Source: JBBRHQ01 sp963725315 (GTDB lineage Bacteria; Actinomycetota; Thermoleophilia; Solirubrobacterales; 70-9). From it: a DNA stretch of 64,000 nucleotides. The DNA is taken from the NCBI GenBank assembly GCA_963725315.1, contig CAVRYA010000007.1, positions 62,001 through 126,000 on the forward strand, given 5' to 3'. The notes beneath the pieces are model-generated. The model was given only the letters and a program-made list of their open reading frames with translations. It was not told where the DNA came from and did not search any database. Below are positions 16,954-24,503 of the stretch, piece by piece (positions within the stretch are counted from its first letter, which is position 1; every line of letters starts with the position of its first letter). The position numbers were made by a program, and so were the translations under genes.

Positions 16954-18043
16954 ATGCCTCTCGACGAGCGCATCGACCTGTTCGCGATCAAGACCCAGTT
17001 CGAGCGGGTCTCGGAGATGCTCGACCTTGGCGAGCTTGCGGGCGACCTCGGGTTCCTGCGGCGGGTGCGGCGATCGCTGCTGCCGATGCCGCTTGATCGA
17101 CCGCCCCGAGGAGGTCGACACCACGGGGATCTTCCCGCCGCTCGAGCGGCGCCCGATCCCCCAGCTGGAAGGGAAGCGCCTCGCGCTGGTCGCCTCGGGA
17201 GGCGGCGGCGCCGCAGTCGCGCTGATCGGAGTCGCCCGCGCCTTCGAGGAGGCCGGGCTGGAGCCGGCCGAGATCCTCGGCTGCTCCGGCGGGGCGATCT
17301 GGGGCTCGATGTGGGCTGCCGGGATGAGCGCCCAGGAGATGGCCGAGTTCTCGCTCTCCTGGAGGCCCGAGGACTACATCGACGTGCAGTGGCTCTCGCT
17401 GCCGCGCTTCGCGCTCTCGGCGCTGCGCGGGTTCAGCGGCATCGCCAAGGGGGAGGCGGTCGAGCAGCTCTTCGATCGGCGCTTGCGGGAGATGCCCTGC
17501 GGTGAGACCGCGATCCCGATCAAGACGATCGTCTACAACATGGACCTCGGCACGGTCGAGTACTTCGGCACCGAGAACACGCCCGCGGTCACGATCGGCC
17601 ACCTGGTCCGCGTCGCGATCGCGCTGCCGCTGTTCATCGAGTCGGTCGAGGTCGGCGGCCACCTCTACGTCGACGGCGGCGTGATCGAGGTCTGGCCGGT
17701 GCAGCCGGTGATCGACGAGGGCGGCTTCGACCACGTCTTCGGCGTCAACTTCATGCTCCCGAGGGGCTTCCGACCCAAGGACATCAGCGGCTGGCCGCAG
17801 CGCCGTGGAGGTCTGTTCGAGGCCAGCCGGCAGATGCAGCAGGGCTATCACCTCGAGATCGCCCGTCGGGCGAAGGCGAAGCTGGGGGAGAGGCTGACCG
17901 TGATCGACCCGGTCGACGACTCCGAGCTTCACGGGACCTCCTTCTATGACCTCTTCCTCGACCGCAGTCACTGGCCCCGGCTGATCCGCCAGGGGTATGA
18001 GGCTGCCGACGAGGCGCTGGGGCGTTTGAGGGCGGCGGGCTGA
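16954..18043 (+). CDS. Patatin-like phospholipase, one frameshift
   Basis: About 360 residues. The N-terminal 47 residues (MPLDERIDLFAIKTQFERVS...) are in one frame; from IDRPEEVDTTGIFPPL the protein continues in another, the switch lying near 17093 where one extra base would explain it. Patatin motifs are present: oxyanion loop SGGGGAAVALIG, nucleophile GCSGGAIWG (GxSxG) and the catalytic Asp in DGGVIEVWP. These cytoplasmic or membrane-associated enzymes hydrolyse acyl esters of lipids. The gene converges with the SCP2-hydrolase. A second patatin is at 20282. Confidence 0.82.
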
Positions 18044-18076
18044 GGCGAACGGGCCACCGCCGCTCGGCGGTGCCCC

Positions 18077-19277
18077 TCAGCCGTCTTCGGCGAAGAAACT
18101 CGAGGATGGCCGCGTGCGTCTGCCGGGGCGCTTCCATCTGGGGAACGTGCCCGCAGTCCAGCTCCAGGTGGCGCGCCACCGGCAGCGCCCGCTCGACGTG
18201 CTTGCGAAACCCGATCGGGACGAGCTGATCGTGGCGCCCCCAGACGAACAGGCAGCCTGGCTGCATGCCCGCCAGCCGCGACCAGAGGCCGTTCTCTCCA
18301 TGCGGTTCGTCGAGGTAGATGTTGCGGGCGGCCTCGTAGAAGGCGACGCGCCCGCGGGGGGTGAGGAAGGAGCGCAGGAACTCGTCCACGCCGGCCGCCG
18401 ACCAGCCGTCGTTCCCCCCCGGCACGAGGCTGCGGACGATCGGCTCGGTGATCACCCGCGGGGCCGGCTGGATCAGGCCCAGCTTCGGCAGGGGCGCGGA
18501 GAGGAGCCAGCGCCAGCGGCGGTCCCGCAGCCAGGCGAGCGCCGGGCTCAGCAGGGCGATCCTCCCGATCCGCTCCGGCTCGCGCAGGCCCATCTCGATC
18601 GAGACGCGGCCGCCCATGCTGTTGCCGACCAGGTGCGCGCGCTCGATCTCCAGCGCTGTCGAGGAGCGCGGTGACCGCGCGGGCGAAGTAAGGGGCGTCG
18701 TAGGGGGCGGAGATCGGCTTGTCCGACTCGCCGAAGCCCGGCAGGTCCATGGCGATCACGCGGTGGCTGTCGGCGAGCGCGGCGACGGTGGGGAGGAAGG
18801 AGGCCTTGGTCGCTCCGAGGCCGTGGATGCAGATCACCGGGTCCCCCTCGCCGGCGGCGAGAGTCGAGATCGTGCCGACCCGCGTCTGCACCGAGACGAA
18901 GCGCAGGCGCCGCTCATCGGTGATGCCGCTGGTGGCGGCGAGGAAGCCGACCCCGAGATGGAGGTTCTGGCGAATCCGCATCCGGCCGGCGCGAAATGCG
19001 GTCATCCCGCCGCGGACGTCGGCGGCCACCTGCGACCAAGTCGCGGCGCCGGCGCTGATCAGGGCGTCAGGCTGGGCGCTGCTCGCGGGCTCGATCCTGA
19101 TCTCGCCCGCTTCGATCAGGGCGTCCCACTCGCCGTCTCCGTCGACGATCAGGCGGATCCGCGCGGTGCCGCCTGGCAGATCCATGACCTCGGGGTCGAA
19201 TCGCTCGATCAGGGCCCCCAGGCCGCTCGGGGGCCGCTCGGTGGCGGTGGGGCGCTGCTCGATCGTAGTCGTCTCCA
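18077..19277 (-). CDS. SCP2 domain fused to alpha/beta hydrolase, two frameshifts
   Basis: About 400 residues. Residues 20-125 resemble a sterol-carrier-protein-2 fold (IRLIVDGDGEWDALIEAGEI ... PDALISAGAATWSQVA ... GRMRIRQNL). Residues 150-400 are an alpha/beta hydrolase: HGLGATKASF oxyanion loop, LVGNSMGGRV nucleophile elbow, GRHDQLVPI (Asp) and LDCGHVPQMEAP (His). The frame changes near 18655 (one base missing inside DSALEIERAHLVG) and again near 18093, where the shifted frame ends naturally in FFAEDG-stop at 18077. GTG at 19277 is the start. A 48-residue gene lies 35 bp upstream on the same strand. The fusion suggests a lipid-like substrate bound by the SCP2 part (inference). Confidence 0.75.
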
Positions 19278-19312
19278 CGGCGGCGCTCCGAAGCGTTCGT
19301 CGTCGCCGCCGG

Positions 19313-19459
19313 CTACCTGCCGAGCGCCTCGTCGAGCTGCTTGCGAACGGCGCTGCAGACCGCTTCGGCGTCGGGGTTGTAGCGCTCGGAGGAGAGCACT
19401 CCGAGGAGGACCTCGGCATCGCTCTTGCTCAACGTCAGGGTGATCGTCTGCTCGGTCAT
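19313..19459 (-). CDS. 48-residue small protein, unknown function
   Basis: Short gene: ATG at 19459, TAG at 19313-19315, encoding MTEQTITLTLSKSDAEVLLG (first 20) followed by VLSSERYNPDAEAVCSAVRK and a short tail. AAGGGGA lies seven bases before the ATG, an excellent ribosome-binding site. The amphipathic pattern (alternating beta strand, then two helices) resembles small ribbon-helix or partner proteins but I recognise no family. It precedes the SCP2-hydrolase by 35 bp on the same strand, so the two are probably one transcript. Confidence 0.6.
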   Translation of the reverse strand: MTEQTITLTLSKSDAEVLLGVLSSERYNPDAEAVCSAVRKQLDEALGR

Positions 19460-19534
19460 CGGTTATCCCCTTTCGGTCTGGACACCGGTTCGATCCCGCC
19501 GCTTCCGGCGCCGCTCAGTTTGACGTATGCACCC

Positions 19535-19556
19535 GACTCACGAACGGAAGTGAGTC
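19535..19556. promoter_or_regulatory. Inverted repeat, candidate operator
   Basis: GACTCAC-GAACGGAA-GTGAGTC, a perfect 7-bp inverted repeat with an 8-base spacer, 76 bp upstream of the 48-residue gene start. The size and symmetry fit a TetR-type operator. No regulator gene is adjacent. Confidence 0.4.
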
Positions 19557-19842
19557 ACTCGGGCTGCCGAGCGCGGCTTGCGGTGGGGGAGAGTCGGCAT
19601 CGAAGGATGCGTGGCGGCGTGCGCGACATAACGTAGGATCGCCGCGAAGTGGCGGTCGATCGGAGGCAGAGTGGAGCGCAGTACCCGCGATGGCGAGATG
19701 GACCGCTGAGCGTCGGATTGCGCCACCCGAGCAACGCTAGCGCCCGCCCAACGATCCCACATCCGGGTTTCCCCACAACGACCCGGGGGAGTTCACACCC
19801 GTAGTGCCCTCTCTCCGCGCCCGGAGCCGCATCAGCGTTCCG

Positions 19843-19858
19843 CCCAGGAAATCCTGGG
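19843..19858 (+). terminator. Short hairpin followed by T-run
   Basis: CCCAGGA-AA-TCCTGGG followed by GGTTTT, the shape of an intrinsic terminator or attenuator, 50 bp before the DUF779 start. No gene is read toward it for 380 bp, so an attenuator or end of an unannotated leader transcript is possible. Confidence 0.4.
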
Positions 19859-19874
19859 GGTTTTCACGGATGCG
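19859..19874 (+). promoter_or_regulatory. Motif shared by both DUF779 loci, copy 2
   Basis: GGTTTTCACGGATGCG, matching positions 1727-1743 except for one base missing, 34 bp before the DUF779 start. It overlaps the T-run of the preceding hairpin. Confidence 0.3.
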
Positions 19875-19907
19875 GCGTCCCCCCGGACATGATTGGGTAC
19901 GGTCTCG

Positions 19908-20285
19908 ATGACTTCCCGTGTTCTTGCCACGCCCGAGGCTCAGGTGAAGATCGAGCGCCTCCAGGAGAAGCACGGACAGCTCGCCTTCTTCCAATCGGGC
20001 ACCTGTGCGGAAGCCGGAGCTCTGAAGTGCCTGACCAGGGCTGAGCTGCTCCCCGAGGAGCGTGACGTCAAGCTCGGCACGGTCGGGGGCGCCCCGGTCT
20101 TCGTCGACGGCGAGGTCTACGAGCGAAGCCGCGGTAGGCCGGCATTGGTGATCGACGTCGCCCCGGGCCCCGCCGAGGGCTTCTCGCTCGAGCACCTGGA
20201 GGGCTTCCACTTCGTCAGTCGCCTTCCGGCCTCCGCTGGCGAGGACCGCTCCGAGCGGGAGCGGCCGGACGAGGGCCGTCGGTGA
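19908..20285 (+). CDS. DUF779 family protein, second copy
   Basis: About 125 residues: LAFFQSGTCAEAGALKCLTRAEL, GAPVFVDGEVYERS and IDVAPGPAEGFSLEHLEGFHF correspond to the DUF779 core, but the tandem CC of the first copy (3359-3691) is replaced here by a single Cys followed by a later KC. This copy is not next to an aldehyde dehydrogenase. Its stop overlaps the GTG of the downstream patatin in a GTGA, so the two are translationally coupled. ATG at 19908 is preferred over a TTG at 19893. Function unknown. Confidence 0.78.
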   Translation: MTSRVLATPEAQVKIERLQEKHGQLAFFQSGTCAEAGALKCLTRAELLPEERDVKLGTVGGAPVFVDGEVYERSRGRPALVIDVAPGPAEGFSLEHLEGFHFVSRLPASAGEDRSERERPDEGRR

Positions 20286-21361
20286 AGATCGGCCTGGTGC
20301 TCGGGGCGGGGGGTGTCAAGGGCGGCGCCTGGCTGACCGGCGGGCTCGATGCGCTGGCCGAGGAGACCGGCTGGGACCCGGCCGGGGCGGACTCGATTGT
20401 CGGCACGTCCGCCGGCTCGATGATCGCCGCCCTCCTGGCCTCCGGCGTACCTCCGTGGTTCATGGTCGCCCACTCTCGCGGCGAGACCTTCGAGGGCGTC
20501 ACCGACGCCGAGGGGCGCCCCGCCGCCGACGCCGACCGCTCAGGCGGCGCCGCCTTTCACATTCACCGGGGCTTTCCCGGCATCGGCCCGGGGTCGTGGT
20601 CGCTGCTGTTGCGCACACTGAGGCGCCCGGACCGTCACACCCCGGCCGCGGCCGTGAGCGCCTGGCTGCCCCGCGGCATGGTCTCGACCGACCCCCTGCG
20701 CCGGCAGGTCCACCGCGTCGCGCCGTCCGGATGGAGCACCCACCCGGACCTGCGGATCGTCGCCTGCGACTACGGGACCGGCAGGCGGGTCGCCTTCGGG
20801 TCGGCGGCCGCGCCGCCTGCGGAGCTGGCCGACGCCGTCGCCGCCTCCTGCGCGATCCCGGGCTTCTACCGGCCGGTGGAGATCGGCGGCCGTGACTACG
20901 TCGACGGCGGCGTCTACTCGGCATCGAACGCCGACGTCCTGCGCAACGACGGTCTCGATCTCGTCATCTGCCTCAACCCCACCTCCTCGCTGCACCCGAT
21001 CCGGGCGCTGGACCCCGGAGCGGCTGCACGGCTGATCTTCCATCGCGCCTCGGGGCGCCGCCTCGGCTACGAGGCGAAGAAGCTCCGCGCGGCCGGTACC
21101 GCGGTGGTCCTGGTGCAGCCGCTGGAGGAGGATCTCGAGGTGATGGGCCTCAACCTGATGAGCACCAAGAACCGCAACCAGGTGATCGAGGTCGCCCGCC
21201 GCACGGTCGCCTTGCAGCTGCGCCGCCCGGAGAACCGTCAGCTGCTCGCCGAGCTTCCCTCCGGCAGCCGCCCCGAAAGGGTCCGGCGCCCGACCGGCCC
21301 GCCCTCGGAGTGGCCGCCGCTCGACCTGCTGAGGCGGGATCACACGCCCGCGAGCGCATGA
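20282..21361 (+). CDS. Patatin-like phospholipase family protein
   Basis: 359 residues with all patatin hallmarks: LGAGGVKGGAWLTGGLDAL at the N-terminus (oxyanion hole and RssA/NTE-like helix), GTSAGSM nucleophile motif at about residue 41-47, and YVDGGVYSASNADVL with the catalytic Asp of DGG. The C-terminus contains a basic, Pro-rich tail. Start is GTG overlapping the DUF779 stop by 4 bp (GTGA). It probably hydrolyses membrane or storage lipids in the cytoplasm. The coupling with DUF779 is unusual. Confidence 0.85.
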   Translation: MKIGLVLGAGGVKGGAWLTGGLDALAEETGWDPAGADSIVGTSAGSMIAALLASGVPPWFMVAHSRGETFEGVTDAEGRPAADADRSGGAAFHIHRGFPGIGPGSWSLLLRTLRRPDRHTPAAAVSAWLPRGMVSTDPLRRQVHRVAPSGWSTHPDLRIVACDYGTGRRVAFGSAAAPPAELADAVAASCAIPGFYRPVEIGGRDYVDGGVYSASNADVLRNDGLDLVICLNPTSSLHPIRALDPGAAARLIFHRASGRRLGYEAKKLRAAGTAVVLVQPLEEDLEVMGLNLMSTKNRNQVIEVARRTVALQLRRPENRQLLAELPSGSRPERVRRPTGPPSEWPPLDLLRRDHTPASA

Positions 21362-21398
21362 CATACTGCCGGTCCACCAACTCGAAGGAGCTTGCCTG

Positions 21399-21755
21399 AT
21401 GCCAGCAGCAAAGAAGCCCGCCAAGCCGAAGCGCGCGGCCGCGAGAAAGGCCCCGGCCGAGCCGGCCGCCGTCAAGCGCCTCAACAAGGGCCTTGACACA
21501 GCCCAGGACGCGCTTGCCGCGATGGGCAAGGATGTGGGCACGGGCGCACAGGCCTTCTACCGTGACGTGGAGGATTTCGTTAAGAAGGCCCGCCGCGACG
21601 GGCGCAAGCTGGGTCGGGCGCTCCAGCGCGACATCGAGGAGGCCCGCAAGGCCAACGCCTCGAAGCCGAAGCGGGCCCGCACCGCACGGCGCAAGCCGGC
21701 GGCGAAGAAGAAGCCGGCGGCCAAGAAGAAGCCGGCGGCTCGCGCCAAGAAGTAG
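21399..21755 (+). CDS. H1-like Lys/Ala/Pro-rich basic protein
   Basis: 118 residues. N-terminal basic segment (PAAKKPAKPKRAAARKAPAE), a central helical region of about 60 residues (LNKGLDTAQDALAAMGKDVG ... FYRDVEDFVKKARRDGRKLG), and a C-terminal run of PAAKKK repeats. This layout is that of histone H1-like nucleoid proteins and of PHB-granule/phasin-like helices with a DNA-binding tail. The central part is phasin-like enough that a granule-DNA linker is a possible alternative. GAAGGAG precedes the ATG. Likely a DNA-binding chromatin protein. Confidence 0.6.
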   Translation: MPAAKKPAKPKRAAARKAPAEPAAVKRLNKGLDTAQDALAAMGKDVGTGAQAFYRDVEDFVKKARRDGRKLGRALQRDIEEARKANASKPKRARTARRKPAAKKKPAAKKKPAARAKK

Positions 21756-21759
21756 AGAT

Positions 21760-22860
21760 TCAGTAGGTCGCGAAGCCCTTCAGGGAGACCTCGCCGTTCT
21801 GCCCGTCCAAGGTGTTGTGGTCATGGGCCACAAGCCCTGAGCCGCGGATTCCGCGGTAGGCGCCGGTGCCGGAGGCGAAGCACGCGGTGCCGTCGAAGTC
21901 GATCTCCCCGGCGTCAATCGTGTAGTCCATCCAGAAGCGGCCCCTCGCCGAGCCCGAGGGTGAGTCGATCCGGAACGGCCCGCTGACCTTGGGGCCGTCG
22001 AAGGTGACGAGGAGGTCGATCGTGCCGGTGTCGAAGGGGTCGCCGGAGATCGTGCCCTTGTCCTCGAGCACGCCGGGCGAGGGGGCGCCTACGGTGCGGG
22101 TCTTGCCGGTGACGGCGACCCGGTGGCGCCGCGGATGCGGCGAGAAGAACCGGGCGGGCTCTCGCTGGTAGGTATTGAGCAGCTCGTCCTGGATGATCGT
22201 CGCCCGGCCCGTCGCCTTCAGCGTCAGGTCGTGCTGGAGGCGGCGCGCCCGGAAGTGCCACCCGGCCGGCAGCTCGAGCCGCTCGCCGAGCGACTTCAGC
22301 TCCCCGATCCTCAGGTCGGGGTCGCGGATCTGCGAGTAGCTCTGCATCAGGTAGCGGGCCCCGCAGGGACCGATCAGCTCGTAGACGAGGCGGCCCCGCT
22401 TCCACGACCAGGTGTTGTCGCGGTTGATGATTCGCTCCTTGTAAGGCGTCTGCACCAGGTCGGCGAGGTTGGAGATCGGGATGGTCGCGACCTTCCGCGC
22501 CCGCAACCCGTGGAAGGAGCGCACCCGGCCGACGACGGCCGCAGCCGAGTCCATCAGGAAGTGGCGGGGTCCGTTGAGGACGACGAGGAAGTCGCCCAGC
22601 TCGCCGGCCAGCTCGGTGGCGTCGAGGCTCTCCCATTTCTCTGCGGGGCAGCTGTTGAGCTTGATCGTGTTCCAGACCGTGACCACCACGTCCGGTGGGG
22701 TCCCCTTGACCTCGATGATCTCGCAGTAGCGCGCGTTGTGGAGGTGCTTCGCCTCGTTCGCAGGCGCCGCCGCGGCCCCGGCGGCGGAGCCGAGGATTGC
22801 GGAGAGCGCGAGCAGCGCGAGCGCCGCCGCCTTCACCAGCCTGCCCTTCGATAGTCTCAC
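21760..22860 (-). CDS. Secreted protein with C-terminal AOC-barrel-like domain
   Basis: About 366 residues. Signal peptide LVKAAALALLALSAILGSAAGAAAA, then an unrecognised 230-residue domain with four Cys, then a C-terminal region (GRFWMDYTIDAGEIDFDGTA ... GTGAYRGIRGSGL ... LDGQNGEVSLKG) typical of allene-oxide-cyclase-like barrels found in secreted bacterial proteins. No enzymatic role can be read. GTG at 22860 is chosen because a canonical promoter ends exactly there, giving a leaderless transcript; there is no Shine-Dalgarno. The stop of the upstream hexosaminidase gene (22897) abuts this promoter. Confidence 0.62.
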   Translation of the reverse strand: MRLSKGRLVKAAALALLALSAILGSAAGAAAAPANEAKHLHNARYCEIIEVKGTPPDVVVTVWNTIKLNSCPAEKWESLDATELAGELGDFLVVLNGPRHFLMDSAAAVVGRVRSFHGLRARKVATIPISNLADLVQTPYKERIINRDNTWSWKRGRLVYELIGPCGARYLMQSYSQIRDPDLRIGELKSLGERLELPAGWHFRARRLQHDLTLKATGRATIIQDELLNTYQREPARFFSPHPRRHRVAVTGKTRTVGAPSPGVLEDKGTISGDPFDTGTIDLLVTFDGPKVSGPFRIDSPSGSARGRFWMDYTIDAGEIDFDGTACFASGTGAYRGIRGSGLVAHDHNTLDGQNGEVSLKGFATY

Positions 22861-22867
22861 CGGAACC

Positions 22868-22896
22868 AGCCTACACGGTGTGTCACACAGTGTCAA
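22868..22896 (-). promoter_or_regulatory. Sigma-70-type promoter with two palindromic sites
   Basis: On the reverse strand: TTGACA (22896-22891), 17-bp spacer, TAGGCT (22873-22868), then seven bases to the GTG at 22860, so transcription would begin at the start codon. The spacer and -35 contain two palindromes of the form ACACnGTGT at 22885-22893 and 22873-22881, 12 bp apart, a candidate repressor site. The -35 begins directly after the stop codon of the upstream gene. Confidence 0.65.
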
Positions 22897-24450
22897 CTAC
22901 CGGTTCGCTCCCGGTGCGCGGCCGATCGCGGCGACGATCGCCTCGAAGACCGAGTAGCTGCGGGTCAGGGGCGGGGGGCCCCAGGTCTTCTGAGCGATCA
23001 CCGCGAGGCGCGGCAGGAGCCCGTCGGCGAGCTCGGAGTCGCTCAGGTCGGTGTTCTCCCAGGCGTTGATCTTCGCTCCCAGAAGTCGGCGGTCCGAGGG
23101 GGAGACGAAGCTGGGGGGGAAGATCTCCTCGCCGGCAACCGTCGGGCCGGCGAACTGGTTGACGTTCCAGTTCTCATAGGCGTCGCGCATGTCGGGCCTG
23201 CCCTCGATCGGGCCGACGTCGCCGGTGAAGTAGGTCGGGAACCAGCCGCAGTTGAGGATCGGGTGCCCGGCGACGAGCAGCTGCCCCGGCCTCGGCGGGG
23301 TCAGGTCGGAGAGCGGTGAGGCCGGCGTCCACCACTCGACCACCACGTCGGGGTTGACCTCGACCGCCTCTCCATCCCCCAGCTCGTCGCTCCAGGCGCG
23401 CAGCGTCCTTCCGCGGGCCCGGACAAAGCGGTCGATCGCGTTGACGAAGCCGAGGACGGCGTCCTTGGCCGTCGCCCCGGCGCCGTAGCGTTGCTGCGCG
23501 AAGGCGGCGAGCTGGGGGTAGGCGGTCAGCTCGGAGTCGGGCATGTACTCGTCGGCGCCGAGGTGCCAGTAGCGGCCGCGGAACAGCGGCAGGTACTCGC
23601 CGATCACGCTCCGCGCAAAGCGCAGGGCGGCGGGATCGGTGATGTCCAGCCGGGTGGCCGGCGAGCCGGCCGGCTCGCCTGGCTTGCGCAGGGCAAGGCC
23701 CGGATGCTTGGCGAGCAGCGCCCCCAGATGCCCCGGCATGTCGATCTCGGGGACGACGGTGACATGGCGCCGGCGCGCGAAGGCCAGCAGCGAGCGCATC
23801 TGGCGCTTCGTCAATGCGCCGGGCGAGGCGAGCTCGGGGTGGCGGTCGCTCTCGATCCCCCAGCGCTGGTCATCGGTGAGGTGCAGGTGCAGCAGGTTCA
23901 TCTTCAGGTAGGCGAGCTGGCGGATCTCGCGCCGGATCCAGCCGACCCGGTAGCGCCGCCGGCCGAGGTCGATCATCAGCCCACGCTCGGGGTATCGGGG
24001 GCGGTCGACCGCCGTTCCCCGCGGGACCGACCGTGAGCCCCGCAGCAGCTGCAGCAGCGTCTGGCCGCCGTAGAAGGCGCCGGCGGCGTGAGCGGCGCCG
24101 ATCTCGAAGCTGCCGGCGATCCGCAGCCGGTAGCCCTCGCGGCCGAGCCCGGGATGCCGGCCGCCGACCTCGAGCTCGACGTCGCCGCGTCGCGGGTGCG
24201 CGCCCCGCGCCACCGGCACCCTCCGGCCGATGAGGCGGGCGAGATCGCCCGCGAGGGTCTGGGCCTCCTCGCCACCGCCTTCACCGAAGACGACTCGGGC
24301 GTCACGGCGCAGGGAGAGATGGCCCTCGCCGGGACTCCAGTGCCGAAGCGCGGGGATCGTGGCGGGCCGGCCGCCCGCCGCTACGGCGGCCGGGGCGGCG
24401 GCGCAGAGAACGATTGCAGCCGCGGCGACCGTGGGTCGGAATCGGGCCAT
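22897..24450 (-). CDS. Secreted beta-N-acetylhexosaminidase (GH20)
   Basis: 517 residues with a signal peptide (AAAAIVLCAAAPAAVAAGG). Domain 2 region (about 40-150) is the alpha/beta GH20b-like domain (GYRLRIAGS ... AAGAFYGGQTLLQLL). The catalytic barrel follows: RGLMIDLGRRRY, KMNLLHLHLTDDQRWGIES, VTVVPEIDMPGHLGALL, and the catalytic Asp-Glu pair in YWHLGADEYMP. WSDEL and WENTD-type Trp motifs line the -1 subsite. It should release terminal GlcNAc or GalNAc from glycans such as chitin fragments, outside the cell. Length is normal. It is upstream of, but probably not cotranscribed with, the AOC-barrel gene. Confidence 0.88.
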   Translation of the reverse strand: MARFRPTVAAAAIVLCAAAPAAVAAGGRPATIPALRHWSPGEGHLSLRRDARVVFGEGGGEEAQTLAGDLARLIGRRVPVARGAHPRRGDVELEVGGRHPGLGREGYRLRIAGSFEIGAAHAAGAFYGGQTLLQLLRGSRSVPRGTAVDRPRYPERGLMIDLGRRRYRVGWIRREIRQLAYLKMNLLHLHLTDDQRWGIESDRHPELASPGALTKRQMRSLLAFARRRHVTVVPEIDMPGHLGALLAKHPGLALRKPGEPAGSPATRLDITDPAALRFARSVIGEYLPLFRGRYWHLGADEYMPDSELTAYPQLAAFAQQRYGAGATAKDAVLGFVNAIDRFVRARGRTLRAWSDELGDGEAVEVNPDVVVEWWTPASPLSDLTPPRPGQLLVAGHPILNCGWFPTYFTGDVGPIEGRPDMRDAYENWNVNQFAGPTVAGEEIFPPSFVSPSDRRLLGAKINAWENTDLSDSELADGLLPRLAVIAQKTWGPPPLTRSYSVFEAIVAAIGRAPGANR

Positions 24451-24503
24451 CGCCGGATCCTAGGTCGTCCGGCTCGTCTCCCGCCCGGCGGGGAGGATCG
24501 GGC

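Larger units (their letters stand above)
19460..19907. other. 448-bp intergenic region between divergent genes
   Basis: This stretch separates the reverse-strand 48-residue gene from the forward DUF779 gene. It holds an inverted repeat at 19535-19556, a short hairpin at 19843-19858 followed by GGTTTT, and the motif shared with the aldehyde dehydrogenase leader at 19859-19874. The base composition is less biased than neighbouring genes. Short open frames exist but lack ribosome-binding sites and conserved features, so I see no gene in it. Confidence 0.6.

Noticed and set aside
19487..19500. GGTTCGATCCC resembling a tRNA T-loop
   Set aside because: The flanking bases do not pair as a T-stem and no acceptor, D or anticodon arm can be folded around it.
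19538..19762. Possible 74-codon reverse-strand gene in the 448-bp intergenic region
   Set aside because: No ribosome-binding site, no recognisable features, composition unlike neighbouring genes.
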